A stretch of DNA of 64,000 nucleotides from DAOVVL01 sp965603095 (GTDB taxonomy: Bacteria > Pseudomonadota > Alphaproteobacteria > Rhodospirillales > Magnetovibrionaceae): NCBI GenBank assembly GCA_965603095.1, contig CBFDBQ010000002.1, positions 28,401 through 92,400 on the forward strand, written 5' to 3'. Below are positions 53,165-62,832 of this stretch, in pieces. Under the pieces are notes generated by a model that made no database searches, was not told the origin of the DNA, and worked only from the letters and a program-made list of their open reading frames with translations. The translations under genes and the position numbers were made by a program. Each line of letters starts with the position of its first letter. Position 1 is the first letter of the stretch.

Positions 53165-55015
53165 TCAAGCGCGCCTAGAGCGGGGATTGCTGGTTTTTTC
53201 TTGGGTATCTTCAAAAAGGTCGGCTAGTTCGCTCATAATTGTTCCGCCCAGTTCCTCGGCATCCAATAGGGTAACCGCTCTGCGATAATAACGGGTTACA
53301 TCATGGCCAATACCAATGGCCATTAGCTCCACGGAAGATTTTGTTTCAATCCAGCCAATTACATCGCGCAGGTGCTTTTCCAGATAGTTTCCGGCATTGG
53401 TGCTGAGCGTTGCATCATCAACCGGCGCACCATCGGAAACCACCATCAAAATGCGCCGTTGTTCGGGTCGAGCCAAAAGTCGGTTGTGAGCCCACAACAA
53501 TGCTTCACCATCTATATTTTCTTTTAAAATGCCTTCTTTCAACATAAGGCCAAGGTTTTTACGCGAGCGCCGCCACGGGGCATCTGCTTCTTTGTAAATA
53601 ATATGGCGGAGATCGTTTAAGCGACCTGGATTTTGCCGTTTGCCGTCTTCTACCCATTTTTCTCGCGACCTGCCGCCTTTCCATGCCCGGGTGGTAAATC
53701 CCAATATCTCAACCTTGACCCCGCAACGCTCCAGCGTGCGCGCCAGTATATCGGCACTGGTTGCGGCAATTGTTATGGGTCGTCCACGCATGGAGCCGGA
53801 ATTATCAATCAACAACGTCACCACGGTATCGCGAAAATCTGCATCAATTTCTTGTTTGAACGAAAGTGGGCCCAGTGGGTCGGTCACTACGCGTGATAGG
53901 CGTCCGGCATCAAGCATGCCTTCTTCCATGTCAAATTCCCACGAACGTGATTGTTTGGCCATTAGGCGGCGTTGCAGGCGATTGGCAAGCTTGCCAACAA
54001 CACCCTCTAGCTTTGATAATTGTTTGTCTAACTGTTCACGCAAACGGGTAAGCTCGATTGCTTCGCCTAAATCTTCGGCGCGGATTATTTCATCAAATTC
54101 GTTGCAATATGTGTGATAGGGCGGTGTCCGTGGTTCATTTTCCGGCCAGTTGTTGCTTTGCTCGGTCGGCCCAGCCGGGTTTTCACCGCCGGTCATCATG
54201 TCTTGGCCCTCGCCGTCGCCGCCGCCTTCGTCGCTAAAGGCCATGTCGCTTGCTGCTTGTTGCCCTAGCTTGCTGGCTGCATCATCGGCTGCATCACCCT
54301 CGCCTTGTTCGTCTTGTTCGTTATTGTCACCGTCTTGGGATGCATCGTCTTCGGCTTCTTCTTCTTCGTTCTGGTTTGCCGGTGGAATATCGGCAAAATC
54401 TAGCTGATGAAACATTTCGCTGGCGACCTCGGCAAATGATTTTTGATCATTAAGAACCAGCGATAATTTATCGAGCGCATCAGGCGCACGTTCGGTCAAC
54501 CACCCACGCCATAGATTGGCCAGTTCCTTGGCCGCTGGGTGCAGGGTTTCTTTAGATAAACGTTCACGCGCAAGCAGACCAATGGCTTGCAATGTGTTGG
54601 CAGGGTCGCGCTCGGTAATGCCACGGTAATCTTTTGCCGCCTTGGCATGAATTGCGCTAAGATTTTTTCTAACCCCGGGATAGTCAATTTCACCTAATGC
54701 CTCGACCCGAACCTGTTCAAGAACATTAAATAGTTTTTTGGCGTCTACGCCTTCGGGGCTCAGGCGTTTATGTATGGTTTCATCATGGTAATGAAGGCGC
54801 AGCGCAATGGCATCTGCATTACCGCGAAGCTGTTTTATATCTGTTAGGCTTGGTTTATCGGCGGGTTCCGGCAAAATGGCCGAGCTACCTGAAAGGTTAG
54901 CGGTTTCCATTCCACGAGAGAAATTTATAGTTACTTCCTTGCGTCCAGCCATGGCTTTTAACGCAGCCTGCGTTACGCGTTTTATAATTTCTGGATTTGT
55001 TTCTTTTTTAAACAA
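53165..55015 (-). CDS. cobT: Aerobic cobaltochelatase subunit CobT
   Basis: 616 residues from TTG at 55015 with GAG six bases before. The middle (about 215-290) is a Glu/Asp/Gln-rich acidic tract; the C-terminal vWA domain has the MIDAS motif DNSGSMRGRPI near residue 410 and SDGAPVDD. With CobS and CobN it inserts cobalt in B12 synthesis; no cobN is nearby. Seven bases after cobS. Confidence 0.93.
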   Translation of the reverse strand: MFKKETNPEIIKRVTQAALKAMAGRKEVTINFSRGMETANLSGSSAILPEPADKPSLTDIKQLRGNADAIALRLHYHDETIHKRLSPEGVDAKKLFNVLEQVRVEALGEIDYPGVRKNLSAIHAKAAKDYRGITERDPANTLQAIGLLARERLSKETLHPAAKELANLWRGWLTERAPDALDKLSLVLNDQKSFAEVASEMFHQLDFADIPPANQNEEEEAEDDASQDGDNNEQDEQGEGDAADDAASKLGQQAASDMAFSDEGGGDGEGQDMMTGGENPAGPTEQSNNWPENEPRTPPYHTYCNEFDEIIRAEDLGEAIELTRLREQLDKQLSKLEGVVGKLANRLQRRLMAKQSRSWEFDMEEGMLDAGRLSRVVTDPLGPLSFKQEIDADFRDTVVTLLIDNSGSMRGRPITIAATSADILARTLERCGVKVEILGFTTRAWKGGRSREKWVEDGKRQNPGRLNDLRHIIYKEADAPWRRSRKNLGLMLKEGILKENIDGEALLWAHNRLLARPEQRRILMVVSDGAPVDDATLSTNAGNYLEKHLRDVIGWIETKSSVELMAIGIGHDVTRYYRRAVTLLDAEELGGTIMSELADLFEDTQEKTSNPRSRRA

Positions 55016-55022
55016 CTGTTTC

Positions 55023-56048
55023 TCAATCGGGCTGGTTGCCGACGCTAGATGTTACCGATTCCGGCAAATCTTTGCCAAAACAACGTTGGTAATATTCAGC
55101 AACTATTGAACGCTCAAGTTCATCACATTTGTTTAGGAAGCTAAGGCGAAACGCCGTTCCAACGCTGTTGAAAATTTCAGCGTTTTCCGCCCAGGTAATT
55201 ACGGTGCGCGGGCTCATTACTGTTGAAATATCACCCTGCACAAAACCTTCCCGGGTTAATTCGGCAACCCGAACCATGGCGGCTACGGTTTCTTTGCCTT
55301 TGGCGGTGTCATAATGCGGTGTCTTGGCCAGCACAATGGCTACCTCGTCCTTGTGCGGCAGGTAGTTCAAGGTGGCAACAATATTCCATCTGTCCATTTG
55401 GCCTTGGTTTATTTGTTGGGTGCCATGGTAAAGACCGGTGGTATCACCAAGGCCAATAGTGTTAGTTGTGGAAAAAAGCCTAAAGCTAGGATGGGGATGT
55501 ATGACCCTGCTTTGGTCAAGCAGGGTAAGCTTTCCCTCAACTTCTAATACGCGCTGGATAACAAACATTACATCGGGCCTACCGGCATCGTATTCATCAA
55601 AAACTATGGCTACCGGGTGCTGTAATGCCCACGGCAAAAGACCTTCGCGAAATTCGGTTATCTGTTTGCCGTCTTTTAATACAATCGCATCCTTGCCCAC
55701 CAAATCGATACGCGAAACATGGCTATCAAGGTTAACCCTTACCATTGGCCAGTTAAGCCGCGCGGCCACCTGTTCAATGTGGGTTGATTTACCGGTGCCA
55801 TGATATCCCTGAACCATTACCCGGCGGTTGTGTTTGAAGCCAGCCAAAATTGCCAGCGTTGTATCAAAATCAAATTGATAGGCATTATCTATTGCCGGTA
55901 CGTGTTCTTCACCTGCGCTGAACGCCGGAACATCCATATCGATGTCGAGACCAAACGTCTGACGAACATCTAGCGATATATCCGGTGCATTTAACGGAAA
56001 TTCACCAGAAGAAGCGGGGGAAGCTGAATTTTGTTTATTGGTGCTCAT
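55023..56048 (-). CDS. cobS: Aerobic cobaltochelatase AAA+ subunit CobS
   Basis: 341 residues from ATG at 56048 (MSTNKQNSAS); the frame opens earlier but lies almost against the dnaJ-like stop. Walker A GYHGTGKSTHIEQ, Walker B AIVFDEYDAGRPD, and sensor STTNTIGLGDTTGLY. It powers cobalt insertion as a ring with CobT. Confidence 0.94.
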   Translation of the reverse strand: MSTNKQNSASPASSGEFPLNAPDISLDVRQTFGLDIDMDVPAFSAGEEHVPAIDNAYQFDFDTTLAILAGFKHNRRVMVQGYHGTGKSTHIEQVAARLNWPMVRVNLDSHVSRIDLVGKDAIVLKDGKQITEFREGLLPWALQHPVAIVFDEYDAGRPDVMFVIQRVLEVEGKLTLLDQSRVIHPHPSFRLFSTTNTIGLGDTTGLYHGTQQINQGQMDRWNIVATLNYLPHKDEVAIVLAKTPHYDTAKGKETVAAMVRVAELTREGFVQGDISTVMSPRTVITWAENAEIFNSVGTAFRLSFLNKCDELERSIVAEYYQRCFGKDLPESVTSSVGNQPD

Positions 56049-56086
56049 AGTATTTCTTTCTATTTTTAAGTATTTTTGCAAATTGT

Positions 56087-56707
56087 CTACAAAAGATAGT
56101 TATCAAACGCATCCATGATTAATTGATATGCTTCTGAAATATCTTTGAATTTCTCTTCAGATTTTTTATCACCGCCATTGGCATCTGGGTGGTGCAGTTT
56201 GACAAGTTTTTTATATTTATTTCTCACTTCTTCTTTGTTTGATGGCGGGTCAATATCCAGCAGGGCATAAGCATGCATTAATTTTGTATCATGACGCGGC
56301 CTTTCTTCGTGCCCATTTTTTTTACTCTGGGCTTTGTCGCCTGTCATTTCTTCGTAAACGCCAAAATCATCCTTTATTTTTGCCCCGTCGGGTCTAAAGC
56401 GTGCTTTGTGCATTGTTGGGCCGGAACCCAGTTTCCATGTTGGGCGCTGCCAAACGGTATCGTTTCTTATTTCGCTTTCGACCTCATCTTCGCTCAAACC
56501 TTCGAAGAAATTCCACGATTTATTGTGTTCGCGGGCGTGGTCAACGCAATACCAGACATAATCATTTATATGCCGGGGCGAGCGATTGGCTTTGTGCTCA
56601 GCTTCGTTATCACATCCAGGCCATTCGCATGACTGAGCATTTTCTTTCTTGACGGCATCATCAATGAAAGAGGGGTTAAAACCAGTATTTATAGCTCTCT
56701 TGTTCAT
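56087..56707 (-). CDS. J-domain (DnaJ-like) protein
   Basis: 206 residues. The N-terminal part carries CEWPGCDNEAEHKA and YVWYCVDHAREHN, a Cys/His set that could bind zinc. The C-terminal J domain (about 143-205) is YALLDIDPPSNKEEVRNKYKKLVKLHHPDANGG, with intact HPD. It likely recruits DnaK to a specific client. The position beside cobS is conserved in alphaproteobacteria as far as I recall; a link to cobaltochelatase is not shown. Confidence 0.88.
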   Translation of the reverse strand: MNKRAINTGFNPSFIDDAVKKENAQSCEWPGCDNEAEHKANRSPRHINDYVWYCVDHAREHNKSWNFFEGLSEDEVESEIRNDTVWQRPTWKLGSGPTMHKARFRPDGAKIKDDFGVYEEMTGDKAQSKKNGHEERPRHDTKLMHAYALLDIDPPSNKEEVRNKYKKLVKLHHPDANGGDKKSEEKFKDISEAYQLIMDAFDNYLL

Positions 56708-56839
56708 AGTTTAACTATGGGCTTCCTGCCTGTTTCTTGCAAGGATAGGGGGAGTTAAGCATTTATCTTGACTGGAGGGTGTCGGATGACCATTTCTTTA
56801 GTCTTAGGTAATAAGACCACAAATCCTTAGGAGAATTTA

Positions 56840-57118
56840 ATGCGAATCCAAAGCGCAATTAAGGAAAAGATTACCGCTCAACTGGCACCTGTCAGTTTGG
56901 AGGTTATTGACGATTCTGCCAGCCATGCCGGACACGCAGGCGCCCACCCCGAAGGTGAAAGCCATTTCAAGGTGATTGTGGTATCGGATAAATTTAATGG
57001 AAAAAATCGAGTTGAACGTCAGCGCATGGTCTATGAGGCAATAAAAGACGAGATGAGCAACCATGTTCACGCCCTTGAGCTAAAGACACTAACGCCCACG
57101 GAAGCCGAAGATAGATAA
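56840..57118 (+). CDS. BolA-family protein
   Basis: 92 residues. The BolA fold is seen in ITAQLAPVSLEVIDDSASHAGHAGAHPEGESHFKVIVVSDKFNGKNRVERQRMVYEAI, with the conserved His in HALELKT near the end. It partners monothiol glutaredoxin in iron-sulfur/iron handling. Divergent from the dnaJ-like gene; ATG follows TAGGAG. Confidence 0.93.
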   Translation: MRIQSAIKEKITAQLAPVSLEVIDDSASHAGHAGAHPEGESHFKVIVVSDKFNGKNRVERQRMVYEAIKDEMSNHVHALELKTLTPTEAEDR

Positions 57119-57247
57119 AATTTTATTAAATTTACTGGTAGATAAGAATTGTTAAAATATACCTTGCGTACTTTTTTGTAATATTGTTTTATGACCTCGT
57201 TCTAGAGGGAGGGCATAAAGCACAAAACCCAAAAAGGGAATAATATC

Positions 57248-57559
57248 TTGTCCTCTATTGATAGTAAGCTTGTTAGCAGAAACGTAACAATTTCAGGTCA
57301 CAGAACCAGCATTCGTCTTGAAGTCCACATGTGGAAAGCATTTGACGAAATATGTGCGCGTGAGAATCTGAGTTCGCATCAGCTATGCACCATGATTGAT
57401 GATAATCGACATGATTCCAGTCGTACCGCTGCGGTGCGTGCGTTTGCGGTAAATTATTTCCGTACGGCATCCACCGAAGAAGGTCACAAAAATGCCGGCC
57501 ACGGCACGTTTCCAGCAAGTGAAAATGTTTCAAGCAACGATCAATTATTGAGTGCTTAA
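57248..57559 (+). CDS. RHH_4 ribbon-helix-helix protein, extended
   Basis: 103 residues from TTG at 57248 after AAGGGAA. The core (VSRNVTISGHRTSIRLEVHMWKAFDEICARENLSSHQLCTMID) is the same family as the protein at 5365-5565, followed by a 40-residue polar tail (about 65-103) without structure. No ATG lies before the core, so the TTG start is needed. Likely a DNA-binding dimer. Confidence 0.8.
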   Translation: MSSIDSKLVSRNVTISGHRTSIRLEVHMWKAFDEICARENLSSHQLCTMIDDNRHDSSRTAAVRAFAVNYFRTASTEEGHKNAGHGTFPASENVSSNDQLLSA

Positions 57560-57565
57560 ATAATT

Positions 57566-58843
57566 TTACGCGTTATCTTTGGGCTGTAGCGGCGGTGTAA
57601 TTCTTAGCGCGGTTATTTGCTGGTTGTGACGACGCATAATTTCAAATCTAAATCCATGAAACATAAAGCTTTGCCCAACTTCGGGTATGCGCCTGGCTTC
57701 GTGTAATATTAAACCGGCCGCCGTTGCCGCTTCTTCGTCGGGCAGACGCCAGTCAAATTGGCGGTTAAGGTCGCGAATGGTAACGTCGCCTTGCACCACA
57801 AAGCTGCCATCAGGATGCAGATGTACACCGGGTACGGAAATATCGTGCTCGTCGGATATATCGCCGACTATTTCTTCTAAAATGTCTTCTAATGTTACAA
57901 TGCCAAGCAGGCTTCCATATTCGTCAACTACCAGCGAGAAATGTTCTCGCCTAGAACGAAACGCCTGAAGCTGATCTGCTAGCAATGTATATTCAGGGAC
58001 AAACCACGGCTTGGCGGCAATAGATACTATGTCTATGTCGTCAAGGCTTTTTCCTGCGCTCTCGTGTGCGCGAATTTCACGCAACAATGCTTTGGCATGT
58101 AAAACACCGACAATGTTGTCTTGGTTTCCTTTCCAGATGGGTATCCTTGTATAGGGACTATCCAGAACCTCGGTAATTATTTTTTCTATTGAATTTCCGG
58201 CGTTAAGCGTTGCCACCATGCGGCGGTGAATCATAATTTCGCCTACCTGCACATCGGCAAGGTCAAGAACGCTTCTTAGCATATGGCGGTGTTGTTCTAC
58301 ATCATCATGGTCGGCGTGCATTTCTATGGTGCCGCGAATTTCTTCGGTTGGAGAGTGATAAACATCTTCGGCATTAAGATCGACCCGAAACAAAAACAAT
58401 AATCCCCTTACAAAAAGGTTTATTGAATAAACAAACGGCGAAAGAACAATCAATATAAAATTGATCAATGGCGAAACCGCAAGCGCCATCCGGCTGGCAT
58501 TGCGAAAAGCGTATGTTTTAGGCAGGATTTCAGAAAAAATTAGAACCAGTAACGTCATGCCAATGGTGGCATAAACAACACCTGTTTCACCAAAAACGGT
58601 AATTAATAAACTAGTGGCTAGCGCACTTGCCAGAATATTAACCAGATTATTGCCAAGCAAGATTGCACCAATTAGGCGGTCTTTTTTCGCCATCATTCGG
58701 TTAACAAGCCCGGCCCGGCGATTGCCGCCAAGTTCCATTTGATGCATTAATGGCTTTGACGCCGCTGTTAATGCCGTTTCTGAACCTGAAAAAAACGCCG
58801 ACAATACAAGCAAAATAAAAATTGCACCTGCTGTTAGCAACAT
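57566..58843 (-). CDS. CNNM/CorC (HlyC) transmembrane CBS protein
   Basis: 425 residues. A DUF21/CNNM membrane domain (about 1-180; FSGSETALTAASKPLMHQ), paired CBS domains (about 200-320; EIMIHRRMVATLNAG, RIPIWKGNQDNIVGVLHAKALL), and the CorC_HlyC C-terminal domain (about 335-420). Implicated in Mg2+/Co2+ handling at the inner membrane. Downstream of aroB by about 45 bases. Confidence 0.92.
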   Translation of the reverse strand: MLLTAGAIFILLVLSAFFSGSETALTAASKPLMHQMELGGNRRAGLVNRMMAKKDRLIGAILLGNNLVNILASALATSLLITVFGETGVVYATIGMTLLVLIFSEILPKTYAFRNASRMALAVSPLINFILIVLSPFVYSINLFVRGLLFLFRVDLNAEDVYHSPTEEIRGTIEMHADHDDVEQHRHMLRSVLDLADVQVGEIMIHRRMVATLNAGNSIEKIITEVLDSPYTRIPIWKGNQDNIVGVLHAKALLREIRAHESAGKSLDDIDIVSIAAKPWFVPEYTLLADQLQAFRSRREHFSLVVDEYGSLLGIVTLEDILEEIVGDISDEHDISVPGVHLHPDGSFVVQGDVTIRDLNRQFDWRLPDEEAATAAGLILHEARRIPEVGQSFMFHGFRFEIMRRHNQQITALRITPPLQPKDNA

Positions 58844-58888
58844 CTGGTTGCACCCGGAACCTTGCGGCCCGGCCTCCTAATTTAAAGG

Positions 58889-60022
58889 TTAATTGGCGAT
58901 ATAATCTTCAAGCATGCCTGCCACGGCATCGCTGCTTATATCCGAAGTAACAAAAGCATCCCCAATTCCATGGGCAAGAACGAAGGTAATTTTTCCATCT
59001 TTTACTTTTTTATCTCTGCTCATATGTTCAAGCAGGCGTGATGATGTCCAGTCAGTACCTTTTATGTTGGCCAACCCAACTGGCAGACCAATGGCCTCAA
59101 AATGGGCGCGAACTTTTTCAAAATCTTCTAATCCGCAAAGCCCGGTTCGTTGTGATGCATCAAATGCCATTATGGAACCTATGGCCACAGATTCCCCATG
59201 CAGTAATTTATCTGAATATCCGGTTTCGGCCTCTAATGCATGACCAAAAGTATGGCCAAGGTTAAGTAACGCGCGGGCGCCATGCTCTAATTCATCTTTG
59301 GTAACAATATCTGATTTTGCCTTGCAGCTTGTTACAATCGCATGGATGCGTGCGCCTGCATCGCCGTCAATTATTGAAGCGCCGTTATCAACCAACCAGT
59401 CAAAGAAATCTGCATTTGCAATAAGCCCGTATTTTACAACCTCGGCATATCCGGCAAGAACTTCGCGCCGGGGCAGGGTGTTAAGGGTTTCAATATCGCT
59501 TAATACAAGTAACGGCTGATAAAATGCTCCAACCAAATTTTTGCCTAGGCGTGAATTAATACCGGTTTTTCCGCCCACCGAACTATCTACTTGCGACAGA
59601 AGAGTGGTTGGCACCTGAATGAAGGGAATACCGCGCAATGTTATAGCGGCGGCAAAGCCTACCAAATCACCAATTACACCGCCGCCCAATGCAATTAATG
59701 TGGTGGTGCGCTCAATTTTTAATTCAAGCAGGCTTTCGGTTAATTCTTCTAACATGGCAAAGCTTTTGCTTTCTTCGCCCGCCGGAAGCGTTATTGCGGT
59801 TGCCTCAACACTCGCCTTTTTTAGCGAAGCCATAAGCGGGCCAAGGTAATGCGCTGCAACGTTTTCATCGGTTACAACCACAACCCGGGGCTGGGGCAAT
59901 ACATTTGTTATGTACGGTCCGGCATCTGCAACTAGCCCAGCACCAACTAAAATGTCGTAACTGCGCTCACCCAGTTCAACATTTAGTTTTTCGATATTTT
60001 TTGTAACTGAAGATGTGTTCAA
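58889..60022 (-). CDS. aroB: 3-dehydroquinate synthase
   Basis: 377 residues. NAD site ALGGGVIGDLVGFAAA, then VPTTLLSQVDSSVGGKTGIN, LNLGHTFGHALEA (metal-binding His) and HGESVAIG. Second step of the shikimate pathway. ATG at 60022 overlaps the aroK stop by four bases. Confidence 0.96.
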   Translation of the reverse strand: MNTSSVTKNIEKLNVELGERSYDILVGAGLVADAGPYITNVLPQPRVVVVTDENVAAHYLGPLMASLKKASVEATAITLPAGEESKSFAMLEELTESLLELKIERTTTLIALGGGVIGDLVGFAAAITLRGIPFIQVPTTLLSQVDSSVGGKTGINSRLGKNLVGAFYQPLLVLSDIETLNTLPRREVLAGYAEVVKYGLIANADFFDWLVDNGASIIDGDAGARIHAIVTSCKAKSDIVTKDELEHGARALLNLGHTFGHALEAETGYSDKLLHGESVAIGSIMAFDASQRTGLCGLEDFEKVRAHFEAIGLPVGLANIKGTDWTSSRLLEHMSRDKKVKDGKITFVLAHGIGDAFVTSDISSDAVAGMLEDYIAN

Positions 60023-60576
60023 TTTTTTTGCCCCTCCAGGGCATTTATTATTTTACTAACCATTTTATCTAACGTGTCATCGCCGCTTTCAATGGTTATA
60101 TCCGCTGTTTCATAAACGGGGTAGCGTTCATCCATTAGTTTTTTTAACACCTTGGCCGGGTCTCCGGTTTTCAGTAATGGCCTGCCGCCCCGTCTTGAGG
60201 TTCGCTCCAATAGTGTATCCAAATCTGCTTTTAACCAAACCGATACCGCGTTTTTCATTATGGCATTTCTGATGGCTATATCCATGAATGCCCCGCCGCC
60301 GGTGGCTAGTACTGAGGGGCCTTCGCTAAGGATTCGCAATATCACCCTACGTTCACCTGCACGGAACTCATCCTCGCCATAAATTTCAAAAATATCATCT
60401 ATGGAAAGCCCGGCGGCTTTCTCTATTTCATCATCTGCATCAACGAACTTTAGGCCTAAATGCTTGGCCAGGCGCCTGCCGATACTGCTTTTTCCGGCAC
60501 CCATAAGGCCGACCAGCACAATTGTGGGGTCATTTGCATCATCAGACGGGGGATTTATAGAGGGTTTGTTGTTCAT
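60019..60576 (-). CDS. aroK: Shikimate kinase
   Basis: 185 residues. P-loop GLMGAGKSSIGRRLA, shikimate-binding DADDEIE and DEFRAGERR, GGGAF, and SRRGGRPLL lid. It phosphorylates shikimate; with AroB it forms a coupled operon. Confidence 0.95.
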   Translation of the reverse strand: MNNKPSINPPSDDANDPTIVLVGLMGAGKSSIGRRLAKHLGLKFVDADDEIEKAAGLSIDDIFEIYGEDEFRAGERRVILRILSEGPSVLATGGGAFMDIAIRNAIMKNAVSVWLKADLDTLLERTSRRGGRPLLKTGDPAKVLKKLMDERYPVYETADITIESGDDTLDKMVSKIINALEGQKN

Positions 60577-60758
60577 ACTTGTGCTCAGAATCCGATTTAC
60601 TAGTAATTAATGGCGGATTCCCGCAATTTCTTATGGTTGGAGGCGTTGAAATAGCTGATATCAGCCTATACACTGCCGAAAATTTGCCACACTCGAAACC
60701 TAGCATAAGCGGCAAAGTTGGAAAAGTGCTGCAACACCATGTATTCACTAATAATAGA

Positions 60759-60843
60759 GTTACTTAAATAATGTAGTTACTTAAATAGTACGGTTACTTA
60801 AATAGTATAGTTACTTAAATAATATTGTTATTTAAATAAATTG
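60759..60843. repeat. Five 17-bp AT-rich tandem repeats
   Basis: Units begin at 60759, 60776, 60793, 60810 and 60827 with consensus GTTACTTAAATA followed by a variable five bases. They occupy the divergent region between aroK (start 60576) and the small gene at 60864, ending 20 bases before its ATG. The fifth unit is the most divergent. They could be stacked regulator sites or simple slippage. Upstream, 60577-60758 holds no gene I trust. Confidence 0.75.
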
Positions 60844-60863
60844 GCATTTGGCCCGGAGACCTA

Positions 60864-61004
60864 ATGAAAAAATTATCCACCCTGATATTTATATTGGTTA
60901 TTGCTTCCCTAGTCGGTGGCGGACTTTTTTTGTCGTCATGGGATATTCCTGCCCCCCAGGCCAAGGTTGAGAAGGTCATTCCCAATGAACGTTTCCAGCG
61001 CTAA
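60864..61004 (+). CDS. 46-residue single-pass membrane protein
   Basis: ATG at 60864 with GGAG six bases upstream. It begins MKKLSTLIFILVIASLVGGG, a signal-anchor, then a short Pro/Lys/Glu tail (WDIPAPQAKVEKVIPNERFQR). The final codons overlap the start of the next gene (60985) by 20 bases in another frame, so translation is probably coupled. Function unknown. Confidence 0.65.
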   Translation: MKKLSTLIFILVIASLVGGGLFLSSWDIPAPQAKVEKVIPNERFQR

Positions 61005-62787
61005 ACAAAAATTATCTCTGGCCACGGTTATGGCCGCAGTTTTATCCGCATCCTTGTTGGCTTCATCAGTTGCGCTTGCACAATCTAGCTCGGCAGGCCC
61101 AGTGCAATTAAAACCGCCTTTGAGCATTGAAAACGAACCCACAACCGAAGCACAGCCAGCAGATGATACTAAAATTAAAAAAAATAATGAACCAGAAGTA
61201 AGGGTCGAAAGTCTTGCCGGAATAAACCTTGATGTTATCGGGGTTCTTCCTGTTGCCGAAGGCGGATTTAGCCAAGACCTGTGGTACGGCATGAACCGAA
61301 ACGAACTTGAAAGTTTGCTGGTTAAGCTACCGGTAACAACCTCGTCTCCTGCAACACGCGATATTATGCGGCGCATGCTTTTATCAGCCACCAGCGTACC
61401 CCAAGGCGAGCCCGGAAAGCTAATCACAATCCGCGCAAGGCTTTTAGCTGAAATGGGCGACTTCGTTGGTGTTGCTAAATTGATGAACGCGCTACCGGGA
61501 AGGGTGTTGCATCAAGATCTTTTGCGTATCGAGGTCGATACCCGTTTGCTAACTGGCGATAATGCCCGGGCTTGTGAATTGGCACAGTTATATATGGCCG
61601 ATCAAAGCTCCAGTTATTGGCAAAAGGTATTTATATTTTGTCAGGCCCTTGCCGGTGAACACGATGCCGCAGCATTGGGTGTGTCGCTGTTGCAGGAAAT
61701 GGGAACCAAAGACAAAGTATTTTACACCCTGATTGACCAGCTAGCCATTGGTGGAAGAGCGCCAAGCATTGATTCGCTAAGCGACCCCAAACCATTGCAT
61801 TTGGCATTGGCCCGGGCGGCAAAAGTCAGGCTTCCTTCGGATGTTATTGAATCAAATCTTCCCGGTGTTTTACGCGCCATAGCCATAAGCCCAAATGCAA
61901 CGCCCGAGCTTCGCCTCGAAGCCGCCGAACGGGCAGAGGTGGCCGGTGCATTGCCGGTTGATGCCCTGCGTCAGCTTTATGCATCTATTCAGTTCAAAAA
62001 TAGTGAACTTGCCAGCCCGTTGGCAAGTGCCTCTAGGCGTTCAGGCCCAATGAGCAGGGCATTGCTTTACCGGGCATCGTTAATGCAGACGGTTCCCTCG
62101 GCGCAAGCATCAGCTCTTTCTAGGGCATTAAATTTGGCCCGTTCTGGCGGAAGATATGCATCTACCGCACGGGCATTCTTGCCAGTTTTGGGCAGGGTTC
62201 CTCCAACCAAAGAGCTAGCATGGTTTGCCCCAGAGGCAATTCGTGCATTTCTTATTACCAATCGTCCCCTTGAGGCCAAACCGTGGTTTGAAATTCTGAA
62301 AAAGAGCGCCGAGAATAATAAAAAACTGGCGGGCGAATTAACATCGCTTATGCCTGTGGCTAGGCTTTCTGGTTTTGAGGGCGCTAGCGACTGGAGCTTA
62401 AAAAATCTTTCCCTGTGGTGGGACGTAATTAGCAGTAAAAAAGGAAACAAGGACGAGGCACGCAACCGTGCGGCGCTTCTTGGTTCGGTGTTTGATGGCG
62501 TTGGTGATGTGGTGCCCCATGAATTTTGGGTTCCGCTTATTGCTGGCCCTGAACGTCTTGGGGTCTTGGCCCCCCATCCCGCACTTTGGTTCCGCCTGAC
62601 GGCGGCGTCAGAACGTGCGCATGTGGGTGAAACCGTGCTTCTTTCATTGGTGATAATGGGCAACGGCGGACCGGTTAGTGCCGAGCCCATGGTGCTTCAC
62701 CGCCTATTAACGGCGTTGCGCGCTGTTGGTCTTGAAAAAGAGGCCCGTGAAATTGCATTGGAGGCAGTGGTTAGTGCCGGACTTTAA
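60985..62787 (+). CDS. Exported helical-repeat protein of unknown function
   Basis: 600 residues from ATG at 60985; the open frame from 60916 would run across the small upstream gene. Signal peptide VMAAVLSASLLASSVALA-QSS. After a Pro/Thr-rich spacer (about 40-75) the chain is mainly Ala/Leu-rich helices of TPR-like character (TRLLTGDNARACELAQLYMADQ, RALNLARSGGRYASTARAFLPVL). No catalytic motif recognised. Located just before xerD in the same direction; alphaproteobacterial genomes often have a similar unnamed envelope protein here. Confidence 0.7.
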   Translation: MNVSSAKQKLSLATVMAAVLSASLLASSVALAQSSSAGPVQLKPPLSIENEPTTEAQPADDTKIKKNNEPEVRVESLAGINLDVIGVLPVAEGGFSQDLWYGMNRNELESLLVKLPVTTSSPATRDIMRRMLLSATSVPQGEPGKLITIRARLLAEMGDFVGVAKLMNALPGRVLHQDLLRIEVDTRLLTGDNARACELAQLYMADQSSSYWQKVFIFCQALAGEHDAAALGVSLLQEMGTKDKVFYTLIDQLAIGGRAPSIDSLSDPKPLHLALARAAKVRLPSDVIESNLPGVLRAIAISPNATPELRLEAAERAEVAGALPVDALRQLYASIQFKNSELASPLASASRRSGPMSRALLYRASLMQTVPSAQASALSRALNLARSGGRYASTARAFLPVLGRVPPTKELAWFAPEAIRAFLITNRPLEAKPWFEILKKSAENNKKLAGELTSLMPVARLSGFEGASDWSLKNLSLWWDVISSKKGNKDEARNRAALLGSVFDGVGDVVPHEFWVPLIAGPERLGVLAPHPALWFRLTAASERAHVGETVLLSLVIMGNGGPVSAEPMVLHRLLTALRAVGLEKEAREIALEAVVSAGL

Positions 62788-62832
62788 TTTTTTAAGGTCA
62801 CAACAGATGAACACTTTTGCGGGAAATTAAAT

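Noticed and set aside
60579..60767. 62-codon plus-strand frame upstream of the 17-bp repeats
   Set aside because: No ribosome site, runs into the repeat array, and no recognisable features.
60759..60843. CRISPR array
   Set aside because: The repeats are contiguous 17-bp units with no unique spacers, and no cas genes are present.
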